This document shows, in pieces, positions 1 to 11,411 of a stretch of DNA of 64,000 bases. The DNA comes from Lasiosphaeris hirsuta (lineage: Eukaryota > Ascomycota > Sordariomycetes > Sordariales > Lasiosphaeriaceae): positions 124,001 through 188,000 of the forward strand of contig JAUKUA010000007.1 of assembly GCA_030549175.1 (NCBI GenBank), given 5' to 3'. Under the pieces are notes generated by a model. The model was not told the origin of the DNA and made no database searches. It saw only the letters and a program-made list of their open reading frames with translations. Within the stretch, counting starts at the first letter, position 1; the number at the start of each line of letters is the position of its first letter. A program made the translations under genes and the position numbers.

Positions 1-1026
1 GCCCTCTTCCCAGCCGGGACGGGGGACGGCCAAGCTTCCGACGCGGCCCTCCTAGACGTGCTGATCATGGGGCTGGACCTCGACGCGACCGATCCCCGCG
101 ACAAGCTATTTGCCATGCTGCAGTTCGGCCGAGAGACCAGCGAGCTGGACCGGCTCCCTCCCGACGCTGCCGTCGACTACACCCGGCCCGTCGCCGAGGT
201 GTTTGCCCGCTTCACCAAGTGGTGGATTGCCGAGCACAAGAGCCTGCGCATACTGTCGGCCATCCAAGCCCTGGAGGGAAGAACGTGGCAAGCGACATGC
301 CTCGACCCCCATAGCAACGACGACACCACCACCACCACCACCACCACCACCACTACCACCACCACCACTACCACCACTACCACCACCACCCCCTACCTCC
401 CGACGTGGTCCTGGGGCTACCGCGGCCGCAGCAACTGGGCCGTTGGCCTGCTGGGCCTGTCTTCCCAGTACCGCGCGTCCCATGCCTCCACGCCAGACAT
501 CACCACGTCGTCCCCCTGGCGCGAGCTAGCCCTGCAGGGCGTCCGCGTCGCCACCATCGCTTCCATCACGCGGTACCCCTACTTCGCCGACCCCGCCACC
601 CGCGAGGGCCTGCACCGCGCGTACGTCGCCCTGTTTGATCCGCTAGACCTGACGGGCAAGTGGTCGGAACGGCTGTGGCCGAGCCGGGTCGAGACGTATG
701 TCATGGATGATGACGAGGCGCTGGGGAGGAGTCACTTTTCGGCGCATTATGAGTCGGCGGGGGGGACGACGGCGTTAGAGTGTCATAGTCCGTGTTTTTT
801 TCGGACGGGGGATGGGGTCGAGGGGCTGTGCCCGGTCCGGGCGGGGGTGGGGGATTGTATTGTGGTGCTGTATGGGGGGGCGGTGCCGTTTGTTCTGAGG
901 GAAAGAAAGGGGGAGGGTCTGTGGGAGTTTGTGGGCGAGTGTTACTTGGAGGGATATATGCAAGGCCGGGCGGTCGAGGAGCGAGGGGGGGGTTGTGCCC
1001 TGGCTGAGACGTTTGTTTTGGTGTGA
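1..1026 (+). CDS. HET-domain (heterokaryon incompatibility) protein, C-terminal part, cut by window edge
   Basis: The frame is open from base 1 to a TGA at 1026 with no upstream stop, so the gene begins before the window; the N-terminal HET box is not seen. What is visible is the usual second half of HET proteins: a DATDPRDKLFAMLQFG block (the ATDxRDKxxALLG signature), a PPDAAVDYTRPVAEVF segment, then LRILSAI. Near the end come the common C-terminal stretches GDCIVVLYGGAVPFVLR, FVGECYLEGYMQG and ETFVLV. HET proteins trigger programmed cell death after fusion of unlike hyphae. An (ACC)n microsatellite at about 324-390 encodes some 22 Thr in a row inside the protein, an insertion absent from typical members. 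Family assignment is firm; partners and specificity are unknown. Confidence 0.85.
   Translation, partial: ALFPAGTGDGQASDAALLDVLIMGLDLDATDPRDKLFAMLQFGRETSELDRLPPDAAVDYTRPVAEVFARFTKWWIAEHKSLRILSAIQALEGRTWQATCLDPHSNDDTTTTTTTTTTTTTTTTTTTTTTPYLPTWSWGYRGRSNWAVGLLGLSSQYRASHASTPDITTSSPWRELALQGVRVATIASITRYPYFADPATREGLHRAYVALFDPLDLTGKWSERLWPSRVETYVMDDDEALGRSHFSAHYESAGGTTALECHSPCFFRTGDGVEGLCPVRAGVGDCIVVLYGGAVPFVLRERKGEGLWEFVGECYLEGYMQGRAVEERGGGCALAETFVLV
324..390 (+). repeat. In-frame (ACC/ACT)n microsatellite encoding poly-Thr
   Basis: About 22 consecutive ACC/ACT triplets lie inside the HET-domain reading frame and translate to poly-threonine. Length change in triplet steps would keep the frame. Confidence 0.95.
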
Positions 1027-1417
1027 TGGCTGTTCAGTTCGTATGCTTCATCCAACGTCGACCTGAGAAACTCGGTGGGAATTATTGGCGTCTCCTAATA
1101 TCTCTCACGTCCGCCGCCCCACTGTCCGAGCCATCTTTGACAACCGAGAGACCTCGACTAGGTCTTAGGTTAGGGATGTAGGGTTCAAGTTACTCTTACC
1201 CCTGAGGTAAACATGGATGTCAACAGAAAGTTGAAAACAGAAAGTTAACGTCGCAAGCCACTAAACTCTTCCTCCTCAATTCGGTTTCCAGTCAAAAAGC
1301 CCGTTGAGGATGTGGAGAGTCACCTGGGACTTAAAGTTTTCAACGGTATTTATGTATTTCAACAATCGTTCGAATCTTCAAACCTTTTTTTTTCCTGACC
1401 ATCTCCGACTCTGCCAG
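1027..1417. other. Intergenic spacer / putative 5' region of next gene
   Basis: No reading frame is supported. The end (about 1385-1417) has a T-run, a CTGAC branch-like site and a CCAG end, resembling a 3' splice acceptor for the gene that follows. Confidence 0.5.
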
Positions 1418-3277
1418 TCGACACTTGGACGGGAACCCCGACCTGATAAGGGACCATATCATCTCAAATCTGCCAGATATTTCGTGGATAATTCCATCAC
1501 TTCCAACACTTCCAGCGCTACCAGACGTCTTAGAGACGCTCGGGCTTCCACCCCCGCCACCACTCCCCTCATTCCCGGACATTTTCTCGATTTTTCGACC
1601 TGCAAATCTACCGACCGCGACTCCGACATCATATCCAACGCGCCCCGAACTCGCAAGACTTCCAACACCATCTCGACCGGCCAACCCTCGTCAACCTACC
1701 ACCCTCCCTCTCGAATCCCTCCCCGCCAACCCCCCTCGATCCACCACCACCACCAGACCACCCATCCCCTTCGGCCTAGTCCCCAACGCCGCCATGGTGC
1801 CCCAACCACGAGACGACATGGCCCTCGTCCCCCTCCAATCCTCCTCCACCACCACCACCGACGACGACGACAAGGCCTCACCCACCTTCCACCTCTCGGC
1901 CCCCCGCCCCCGCCTCCACTCGCGCCTCCTGGCCAAATCAAAGCAAACCCTCCGCCGCACCCAGCACCCCCTCAGCGTCCTCCTCCCACACCTCCACCTC
2001 CCGCTCGCCATCCTCGCCGGCTGCGCCCTAACAGGCGGGACGACGTACCTCGTCGCGCGGCACATTGTCGAGCGCCGCGCCGCGGCGTCGGTCGACCCCG
2101 ACCCAGCCACGTGGATCGCGCTCGCGCGCCGCGTCTATGATGCGTGCTACCTCGGGTGCGAGGGGTGTGTGGACGTCGGGTATGCGTGGGAGGCGTGTGC
2201 GCGCACGGCCGAGATGGCGGCGGTCGCGTCGGCGGGCGGGGAGGGGGGGATGGGCGGGTGTGATGCGAGGAGCATGTGGAGTTGGAAGGAGAGGTATCCC
2301 CTGCGGTGCTTGGAGGGGGTTGGGGGGGTGTTTAAAGCGCGGGCGCTGGAGCGGGAGAGGGACAAGGTGTACGTGCGGCTGCTGCTGGTTTTCTTGACCG
2401 TGTTGGCTGGCGTGTCGGGGGGGTGGGGGGTGTTTTGGGGCTGGGGGAGGTTGACGAGGGGGTGTGCTGCGCGGGTGGAGGAGTGGAGAAGGGAGGAGGA
2501 GGAGAGGAGGGAGGCCCGGGAGAGGATGGCCTGGCCCGGGCTTGTCGGGCTGCCGCACCGGTCCGAGGGGCGGCGGTCCGGCAAGGCGCCGTGGGTCGTG
2601 CGGCTCCTGGCCCTGCTCGGCCTTGGCCTCCCGGCGAGCGCGTGGCCTTGCGCCGTGGGCACCCCGTATACGGCGTATTTCGCCGACGCCGGCCGGAATG
2701 TTACCGGGGTTATTTACGGCGGGCTCGGCAGGTGCTACTGCCAGGAGCACTTCTACCTCGAGACGGTCACAGAAAATCATGGGAAAACCAGTTACGCAAT
2801 CCGCTACTACTACACGACCGAGATCTCGGCAATGCCCGTCGACTTGGTCGAGGACATGCTGCCGAGGGTGGAGCAGTGTGGCTTTTCCGTCTTGGCCCCC
2901 ACGAAGAAGTGCCGGCACCCAAGCGGGTAGCGAACCCGGGCATCGAGAGGAGGTGGTGGGTGACCATCAAGGTGAATGACTTTAATGTCACACGGGAGGA
3001 CGAGACGGATCCGGCAGTACTCTGTCTGTACGACATCGGGGGTACGCATTCAGTATGGTAACACCCGCGATGCCATTGACCAGGCCCGTTTCCCGCGTGG
3101 TGCCTGATGCTCGAGGGCTTTGCAAGGCTGAACGAGTTGACGAGAAGAGTTTGTTTCCAAGATACAATACTCCTAGCGTGGATCTTTTTCAGGAGGCACG
3201 TTTTTCAAACCAGGGAGAATTGCAACTTTTCTACAATCTCTAGGGCGAACGTTGAGCAAACGTTGAGCAAATGTTGA
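1418..3277 (+). CDS. Hypothetical multi-pass membrane protein, 5' end uncertain and frame broken near 2.9 kb
   Basis: I do not recognise this family. Frame 3 is open from 1335 to a TAG at 2930. Its first ATG in frame is at 1794, in a perfect GCCGCCATGG context, but the preceding codons (IRDHIISNLPDISWIIPSLP, then a Pro-rich part) look coding and follow a good acceptor at 1417, so an unseen 5' exon is possible. Hydrophobic segments are encoded near 1990-2055, 2370-2440 and 2595-2650, with a Cys-containing loop and a charged RREEEERREARER stretch between them. After 2930, frame 2 continues with coding-like sequence (WWVTIKVNDFNV, TREDETDPAVLCLYDIGG). It can join across a 42-nt GT..AG intron (3042-3083) to CLMLEGFARLNELTRR and DTILLAWIFFRRHVF, ending at TGA 3277. 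The switch needs either a ~77-nt intron (2876-2952) or a frameshift. Extent is inference. Confidence 0.5.
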
Positions 3278-3291
3278 GCAAGCGTTAAGCA
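3248..3291 (+). repeat. 11-bp tandem repeat, four copies
   Basis: Four copies of an 11-mer close to AACGTTGAGCA, with one to three changes per later copy. The repeat overlaps the proposed stop codon of the preceding gene (TGA at 3275-3277). Confidence 0.85.
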
Positions 3292-4190
3292 AAAGAATCA
3301 CACTGGCGGTAGATAGATAGTATGTGCCACAAGATATACAAGTCACAATGTCATACTATCACGGACTAACCCAAGCTCCCATTGCCCTAGCTGCCGATTT
3401 CCCCGTCCGAATCCTGCTTCGCGGCAGGACTGGGGAAAAGAAATTTGCCTGCTGATCCAATGAGGCAATCTTACCCTTTTTGTTCTCCGACGGACACTTA
3501 CATGAACAACGGCTGGCAGACGCCGCGTTTGGACCCTTCCTGTCGGCACATGGCCCGGGGGGACTGCTCTCTGATCATGTACGCTCATGCGCACCGTCCC
3601 TGTCCGCTACGCGCAAGACCGAGGGTACCCGGGCAGACACGACCAGACCTCCTGCAGTCAATGGTCTGATGCTTGGCCGTCCCAAAAGTCTTGTCAAAAA
3701 AAAAAAAAAAAAAAAGAGGAAACAACGGCTCCGAGATCGGAGCACTCACGACGGTTCGCACAATCCCGCGTGCCGGCTGCGACGGGTCTGGATGCGGGCG
3801 CATGTACGACGGCTGCTGTGTCCTACCAGACGTGGGAAGCCAATAGAATGTAATGTTACAGGAGCACGTCGTTACGTGCGTCTGTCCCCCCCCCCCCCCC
3901 CAAACAAATAGCCTGGAGTCCAGCCCGGGTTCACAATCTGCACGCTGTCACTGGCGAGAAAGAGAAACGGAGAGCAGGTTGAAAGCAGGCAGAAGAAATG
4001 CATTCCGTTGGGAACTCCGGCCGTCTAAGTCTACGCGTCTGGGCCCGCAGGTATCGATTCGATTAGGTCCCCCCTTATCCTCTGCCCCCTATCATCCGCC
4101 CCCTCTCCTCCGCCCCCTATCATCCGACCCCTATCCTCTACCCCCTATCATCCGCCCCCTATCATGCGCCCCCCTCTCCTTTACAGAAAA
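3292..4190. other. Intergenic, simple-sequence rich
   Basis: Contains a 20-base A run (3696-3715), a 16-base C run (3886-3901) and the pyrimidine-rich minisatellite listed separately. No gene supported. Confidence 0.6.
4070..4180 (+). repeat. C-rich minisatellite, unit about 14 bp
   Basis: Degenerate tandem array of CCCCCTATCATCCG-like units, with TATC/TCTC variants. It ends about 10 bp downstream of the stop codon of the minus-strand SnoaL-like gene, so it lies in that gene's 3' flank. Confidence 0.85.
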
Positions 4191-4978
4191 TCACGTCTGC
4201 TTCTCCCAGAACAGGTCAACCGGCTTCCCGTCGAGCCACTTCTCAATCTCGCCGTACATGCGCGTCCACAGCTCGTTGTTGTGCGGCGTGGGCAGGCTGA
4301 CGTCAATCTCGTAGCCCAGCCGGGCCTGGGCAGCACCGAGGTAGCGGTAGCCCTCGGGGTACTTGGCCAGCTCGTCGGGCGCGAACCGCGGGGCCGTATA
4401 CCCATCGACGGGCACGACCTTGTCCTTGTCGTAGAAGAGCTTGACGTACTTGGCCTTCCAGGCGCCCGTGTCGGCCTGCTTCTCGCAAAAGAAGATGAAG
4501 CGGCAGTCGCAGTCGACGTCGAACTGCGACTCGGGGAAGGTGAAGCGGTGCGTGATGGTCGCCTTCATCTTGCCCACGGCCCGGCCCTGGTCGGCCGCCA
4601 GCTCGGCCAGCGTGCCGCACTCGCGGTGCATGATGAACACGCCCGCCTCCTTGCCGGCCTTTGAGATGGCGATGAAGTCGTCGACGTGGCGCGGGCCGCT
4701 CCAGGCTGCACGCGCTTGTCAGGGGTGTGCCGTTCGGAGGGAAAGAGAGAAAAATACGTACTAGTCCACACGGTGCCGTCCGACGTGAACAGCGACCGGT
4801 AGTTGGCCCACTCCGAGGCATCGCGGTACACGGGCCAGCCCTTGCAGAGCTCCGACACGGCCAGGCGGTCGAGCAGCTCGGCCGTGGTGCCGTTGACGTG
4901 CGAGTAGCTCTTGGCGTGCGGGTCCAGCGGGGACGTCACGGTGGACGGGACCGGGACGAGCGGCGTGGTGTTTTCCAT
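4191..4978 (-). CDS. SnoaL-like domain protein (NTF2-fold, polyketide-cyclase/dehydratase type)
   Basis: Two exons, complement(4762..4978) and (4191..4705), with a 56-nt intron (GTACGT donor, CCCCTGAC branch, GTGCAG acceptor) that joins GTVWT to [12 protein letters not shown] in frame. The product is about 243 aa. The pattern of an early helix ([14 protein letters not shown]), a [22 protein letters not shown] stretch, then [32 protein letters not shown] and [14 protein letters not shown] is that of fungal SnoaL_4-type proteins, an NTF2-like fold used by hydratases, cyclases and many proteins without a known reaction. The chosen start, ATG at 4978, gives MENTTPLVP. An in-frame ATG at 5197 would add about 73 residues, mostly Thr/Ala encoded by a CAA/CAG-type repeat, which I read as 5' UTR. 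Substrate unknown; it may work near the P450 downstream, but nothing proves that. Confidence 0.8.
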
Positions 4979-5020
4979 AGTGGGCTTCTGCGAGTAGGGC
5001 GTGGGTGCTTGGGTTGTGGT

Positions 5021-5074
5021 TGCTGTTGTGGTTGTTGTTGTTGTTGTTGTTGTTGTTATTGTTGTTATTGTTGT

Positions 5075-5109
<35 letters not shown>

Positions 5110-5130
5110 TTGCTGCTGCTGTTGTTGCTG
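5021..5130 (+). repeat. (TTG)n/(CTG)n triplet repeat upstream of the SnoaL-like gene
   Basis: Mixed TTG, TTA and CTG triplets on the plus strand, i.e. CAA/CAG on the minus (gene) strand, just upstream of the preferred start codon. Probably in the 5' UTR. Confidence 0.85.
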
Positions 5131-5197
5131 GGGTCACAGTATCTGGCATCAGCACCGAGGCGAGGCCCCCTTTTATACCCGCGTCGTTGATGACCAT

Positions 5198-8100
5198 GTT
5201 GATGGTTTAGAAGCGGTCTGCACCTCGTGCGTGTCAGGGTTGGAAAGGGAGGAGGAGGAGGGATTGGGCTGGGGCTAGAATGACTTGTCGGCATGACAGG
5301 CCATATTCAGACAAAGGTCTTGGGGGAAATTGTGGGTTTTGTACCTGTCCGCTGGCAACCACGGCACAGGCGGGACCAAGCTCGCGTCATCGCCGAACCG
5401 GACGTCGTGCCACTGAGATTCCACGGTCCCACGGTGAGACGGGCGGCCCGCAGGGTGCATGGGCAAACACGGCATCATGCCTCGATTTCCCTGGACCCTT
5501 TCTGCCTTTTCCCCAGGGCCCCACGCCATGTTCAAACACAGTCATGAGTCTGCATTGCTCTTCCTTATTCCTCCGCCGGTGGGACCGACCCCGTGGGCCC
5601 CCTCAGGCCCCCCTCAGCTCCCCCCCCCTCCCCCTTTTTTTTTCCTTCCCAGGAAACGGGACAATTTTCATCGAATATTACCGGCGTCCGCGCCCAAGGT
5701 ATGACGAGTCAGTCTCTAGCAGGCCGACACGCATGTGTCGTGATTGTCGAGAGCAGGAACTGGAATCTGGAAGACGCTTGCGGTGAGCAGAGCCTCGCTG
5801 TCATTGGGTTGCATATGCATCGAGAAGCCGCAGGCGCACCGGAATGCCTGGGTGCGGCAGTGAGGTGCAGCGAGCTACAGCAGACCCGCAGCGGGCGTGC
5901 ATGCGAGCCCAGAGAGAGGCCCGGGTCAAGACGGAATCGGGCAAGGCCCGTCGCTGTCACTGGCACCTTACTGGCACCTCACTGGCACCAGACCTCTTGA
6001 CCGCTCGTCCCCAGTATCCCGCCGACTTTTTTTTTTTTTTTTTGGTTTCCTCTTATCAATAAGCAACCGCCGGGGACTGAGGCAGATCCAAACATGTCAG
6101 GTGTTGTGGACTCCAACCCGATTGGGCACCAACGAAGCCCCCTTCCATCCTCCATGGCCAGCCCCCATGGCCAGCGTCCCACGTCCTCCCACGCCAATGG
6201 GTCATGGGCCCCATGGGGACAACTCATCCCCGTTTCCCACATGGACCTGCGGCGTCCTCCATAAGGCGTCGCTTGGAAGGAGAAGAAAAAAAAAAAAAAG
6301 GGAAAAAAATTTTGTTACTGGGCACCCTGCTGCTGCCCTGCTGCTCAAGCTGCCTATCTCGGCAATGCCCTCGGTAAGGTGCGTACGTGCCTTACATGGA
6401 CATATATGTACAACTGAGGTGTGGGTCGAGGTAAAACCCAGAGGGTTGAGTCAACGACACGCAAACGGATACCGTCGGTGCGTGTCCCCTCCCCCAATGG
6501 CCTCGGGCCTTACAGAGGGCGTTCCCCAGCAGCCACTTGTGAGTGGCTGGAAAAGAAAAGCAGCAAAAAGGAATATGCCAACGTCATGATGAGCATCAGA
6601 CCACCACACATTGCACACATTGGCACCGTTGTGTCTGCCCGCTCTTATGCGCTTGTGGTTGCGATGACTGATGTATGTTTTGTACCTCTAGGGGGGTGAC
6701 AGGGACCCCCAAGGGGGAACCCGTCGCAAGGCGGTAAGCCCCCAAGGGGTAAATCATGGGGGGGGGGGGACCCGGGGTGCCAGCACGACCCACCTGAGAC
6801 CTGTTTTAGTCACCTTTCCACCGACTCTCCTCTGTTCACAATTCGAGTATCGAAATGAATACCTAACTGCATCACTGGATTCCCTGGATTCCTTGGATTC
6901 TCTGGACTCCCTGGATTCCCTGGACTCCCTAGACTCCCTGGACTTCCACGATTCCAACGACACCACCATGTCCTGAATCGAGCCGTGTTGCCATGTTGCG
7001 ACACAGACCCCAGTCTTGTTTTGGCCCAATAAGAGTGCCAGAATCGGCTTGGAATTGAGCAAATCGGACAATTCTTCGGTTTCTCGAGAATCCAGTGACA
7101 AGCCCAATCGAGTTCGTTTTATTTCCGACGACTCTCGTCAAATGCACGTCAACCAGGCGACTGCATGCAAACAAGCCCCTGAGGAAAGCAAAAGACATTT
7201 TCCTACATGCCCCTTCGCACACGGTTTACTCATCCCCTGCTTTACCCTGCGTACCTTGACAGGCGGGCAGATCGTCCATGTCTAGCTAGAGCGCTGAATG
7301 GAAACTGCTAGCGATGCTCGCTGCAGGTATTTATTGAGCTGATTGCTAGCGTCCGAAAACAACTGGTGACGAGGTTCCAAAATGGTCGCAAATGGCGTCA
7401 GAGATCCCTTGACTGCAAAGACAAAAACACCATGCAAATTATTCATGGCTAGTCTCGAGAGCCAAATAGGTAGGTATTGGCAATTATGCTCAGACAGAGT
7501 AAACTACGAACAGGCAAAATGTTCCCAATGGCAACTTGAAGCACTTTGGCGTCGACGGGCCCCCACCCCGGTATTTCTAACCCAAAGGCACAAAAAGCGG
7601 CTGCAGTGGCGATGCAAGCCGTTGCACAAAGCTTTTGCTGGCCAGACAGACACACAGAGTGAGATCTTGATTCTTTCGGCCCGTGCATGCATTGCGACTC
7701 TACAGCGTGGCCTCGTGTTTCTCAAAGGCCTTGCTGCCTGCCTTAGTGTCTCTCACGCCGGTCCAGTCAACACCGCCGTGCAAACGCCCTACAGATGCCA
7801 CAGAGCAGCAGGCGATATTAATAGTCAGATGAAGCCCCGGCCTCTTTTCCTTTCCCAAGGGCTGATGCACCTCTTTCTCATTTTTCTAGACATGTCGAAG
7901 ATGGTGGTCCTGCAACAAGTGGTTGCGGAGGTAGGTGGGCATGACTAAGACCCCCCCCCTTTTCGCGACAGCGCAGCTGTAAGCAGTCCCAGCCCAACGT
8001 GGAAGAGCACTAACACAAAATGGCCGTTACTGCTGACGATCTTGTTTACCTCTGGCAACCAACCGCCGTGGGCTAAACAAGCTGCCAGTCTCGAGGCTCG

Positions 8101-8789
8101 CTGGGGTGGCACGACACCTACATGTACTAGTACCCAGCTCCACGCCCTGTCAAGCACAAATCTCTCTCCCTTATTAGGGTCTAGCCCCCCCCCCCCCCCC
8201 CCCAAAAAGCTGGAAAGTGCAGAAACTGATGGGATCCCAAACTGATTCCATTGCAGTTCTATCACAGGCAAACATGCCCAAGTTCCCTAGCAAACATGGA
8301 GCTTGGCCAAATGGGGTTTGGTATATCTGGAGCACAGCTTAAGCCGTATCTGTTGTTTCTGGCTCAGCTGAGAGTTAGCCACCACGCAAACACCATATAG
8401 CCTCGGCCCAATAGGCTCGCCGTCGGGACAACAGCTCCCGTTTTTGGTTGGTAAAGCCTAGTAGTATGGATACACACAACTCTCGGTCCGCAGCTCGATT
8501 GTGCCGCAATCAACGCCCCAAGGGGCCACCGAGCCCACCGAGCGAGTGCATCGGATACTTTGATACGAGCAGCCTCTTTCGGTGGCGGTGATAGGAATAG
8601 CGAGTCTAGGTGGAGGACATGCCAAAAACAATTGTTATAAGCCTCGGTGGGCTGAGTTGCACACTGAGTAAATGATACGTGACATATATATATATATATT
8701 ACGCCTGGTTTCTTTGCAGCGTCCAGACCCAAACTTGAGGAATTAAGGACTCTTGCTCTGGTTACACTGTGCGGCATAGAACAACAGCC
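5198..8789. other. Gene-poor spacer
   Basis: No convincing reading frame in about 3.6 kb. Holds T, A and C runs (for example C at 8185-8203) and the 9-bp tandem repeat near 6.9 kb. Confidence 0.55.
6875..6947 (+). repeat. 9-bp tandem repeat (CTGGATTCC-like)
   Basis: About eight degenerate copies of CTGGATTCC/CTGGACTCC in tandem in non-coding sequence. Confidence 0.85.
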
Positions 8790-10389
8790 ATGGCATTCAA
8801 GCTTCTCGGCGGGCTAAACCAAGCCGAGGTTTTTGCTGTTGGCATCTCGTTGGTACGTGAGGCCGTCCCTACCTACCTATGCAGTCTCGACCCCTGAGGT
8901 AGACGACTAACAAGTTCAATAGCCTCTCCTCCTCCTCCTCCTCCTCCTCCTCCTCCTCCTCCTCATCTGCGCCCGCTTTGTGTACAACATCTTCTTCCAC
9001 CCCCTAGCAGCCTACCCGGGCCCGATCCACCACCGCGCGTCCGACCTCCCCCGACTCATCCAGGAATGGCGCGGCACGACGGTGTACAAGTGGGCCGAAC
9101 TGCACAACCGCTACGGCGACGTCGTCCGCATCTCGCCCAACCAGCTCTCGTACATCAACGCTGGCGCCTGGCGCGACATCTACGGCGCAAGGGGCACGCT
9201 CCCCTCCGGGACGAGCTCCAAGCACGGCGCCCCCCCGCAGATGCTCAAGACGGAGCTCGAGTTCCCCGGCGACGACTTTGAGTTCTTCGCGCCGGCCAAG
9301 CCCATGATCTCGTGCGATGCCGCCAACCACGCGCGCCACCGCCGCGCCGTCGCGCCCGCCTTCTCGGACCGCGCCCTGCGTACGTACGAGCCCGTCATTA
9401 CGCGGCACGTCGACCTGATGGTCGACAAGCTGCGGGCGCGGGCACTGGCGCGGCAGGGCGCCGGCGCCGCCGTCGACATGGTGGACTGGTTCCACTTTGT
9501 CATGTTCGACATCACCTCGGCCCTCGTCTTTGGCGCGTCGTTCGGCAACCTCGACCGCGCTGGCTTCCACCCCTGGGTCGCCCGCGTCTTCCCCGGCATG
9601 AAGCTCATCGCCTGGAGCCAGGTGGTCGCCGCAGTGCCCGGCCTAGGTCGGCTGGTCTCCTGGCTGCTCCCGCGCCGGCTCGTCGCCGAAGCGCGCCGCC
9701 ACATGCAGAGCATCGTCGCCATGACCGACACCCGGCTCGCCGGCGCCCCGGCCCCGACCCAGCCCGACTTCCTGTCCCACATCCTCCCCGCCCTCTCCAA
9801 AAAATCTCCCGACTCCGCCCTCTCCCGCGAGGAACTCTACCTCAACGCCCAGCTCCTCTGCATCGCCGGCTCCGAAACAACCGCCACCCTCCTCGCCGCC
9901 ACCCTGCACTTCCTCACCCTCTCCCCGCCCCACCTGACCGCCCTCACCCGCACCCTGCGCACCACCTTCCCCACCGCCTCCCACCTCACCCCATCCGCCC
10001 TGGCCGCCCTCCCCCTCCTCACAGCCGTTCTCCACGAGTCCCTCCGCCTCCACCCCCCCGGCGCCATCAACATGCCGCGCACCGTGCCCCCGCCCGGCGC
10101 CGTGGTCGCCGGGCGGCACGTCCCGCCCGGCAGCGTGGTCGGGTTCGCGCAGTACGCGGCCTACCGCGACCCAAGGGCGTGGGTGGATGCGGGGGCGTGG
10201 CGGCCCGAGCGGTGGATGGACGGCGGGTGGGAGGGCGATCGGCGCGGCCGGGACGGGTGGCGGCCTTTTAGCTGCGGGCCGCGGGGGTGTCCGGGGATGG
10301 GGTTGGCTATGGCGGAGGTGAGGGTTGTGCTGGGGCGGTTGTTGTGGTGGTTTGAGGTGGGGAGGGAGGAGGGGGGGAGGGGTGGGTGA
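8790..10389 (+). CDS. Cytochrome P450 monooxygenase, C-terminal frameshift
   Basis: Exon 1 (8790-8852) begins at an ATG and encodes MAFKLLGGLNQAEVFAVGIS. A 70-nt intron (8853-8922, GTACGT, GACTAAC branch, ATAG) is followed by exon 2. The N-terminal membrane anchor is largely a Leu run encoded by a (CTC)n microsatellite, then FVYNIFFHPLAAYPGP, the usual proline-rich hinge. P450 marks are the I-helix AGSETT (about 336-341), ExxR as ESLR (393-396), WRPERW, and the heme loop FSCGPRGCPG with ligand Cys about 477. It resembles the fungal CYP65/isotrichodermin-hydroxylase-like group of ER enzymes. The frame stops at 10389, soon after the heme loop. The usual C-terminal strand continues in another frame (WVSQTVFLGWV, then GLIVRL) up to a TAG at 10499, so a one-base indel in the G-rich tract 10362-10388 has probably broken the gene, unless it is a sequencing error. 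Confidence 0.9.
8926..8964 (+). repeat. (CTC)n microsatellite encoding the P450 membrane anchor
   Basis: About 13 CTC triplets directly after the intron acceptor translate to poly-Leu, forming most of the N-terminal transmembrane segment. Confidence 0.95.
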
Positions 10390-11411
10390 GCCAGACGGTT
10401 TTTCTCGGGTGGGTAAAGGGGGGGTTGATTGTTAGGTTGATGGAGAGGGAGGGCGTTGCGGATGATGGAGATGTAGATGGGGGTTACGAATGTAGCTAGT
10501 GGTAGGATAGTTCACCAAAAATTGACTTGGGACTCTGCCATTCTGCTTGGACATTGGTGTACGGGTATTGTATTGAGTTCTTGACTGAATTCTCCGAGTT
10601 AGGTTCAAGTCTGCTCCCCTATTCCTATCCTCCTTATATCCGCCTAGCACTATTCAGACCCGATGACTGTCAAGCACAGCTACAATACATGGGCTAGAGA
10701 TGTGATATATTTCAAGCTCTCTAAGGCTGTCGGTGGTTCTAATTATTTTCTCGGCTACATCAGAGTAGCGCAGAAGCTATGATAGGGGCTTTCAGGGGAA
10801 AAGAAGGCATTCAATGCCCTCTGGCATGCAAAACATGTTACCACTGTGAACTTGAACATATTACCTCGGTCAATTTTCTGCGCAATTCAACCTGAGCTCG
10901 GAGGGCTAACTGTCTACAATTACGCTATAGAGTTCCAAAGTGGCGACTTGCGATTCTACGATTCTACGCACCTCTTAGGGGGCTAGGCGCATTGGAAGCG
11001 GGATTTGTGTCCACCCGTGATAGTAAACAGAACTGCAAAGGGTTTGTTCTCCTACCTGAGGGTTTGTAGGTACCAGAACTATATCGAGACCCAAACCTAA
11101 AGCCGGCTCCCATGACACTCGGAAACAAGTTGATCTGAAGCAACTGCCATCTGGCGGTGCTAGGAATGTTCCGCCGTCTCGGCAACATCAACACGAGATT
11201 TGGAGAACTCATGGCACTTGGAGCTTCGGTATAACCTCTCGACTACTAGTATGCTTAATACCTTGGCTCCTCGGGAGTCAAATTACCTTCGTATGGGCAC
11301 TAATCCATAATGTATCCACAAGGCAAGCCCCAAGCCATCCGCCGCCACGTTGGAGTCCAAGACAAAGTTTTGGCCTAGGACCCTCACCTTCTCAATCTTT
11401 ACCCCAACAAC

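Noticed and set aside
3696..3715. A20 tract considered as the tail of a retroposed copy
   Set aside because: No element body or target-site duplication is visible; similar runs are scattered across the window.
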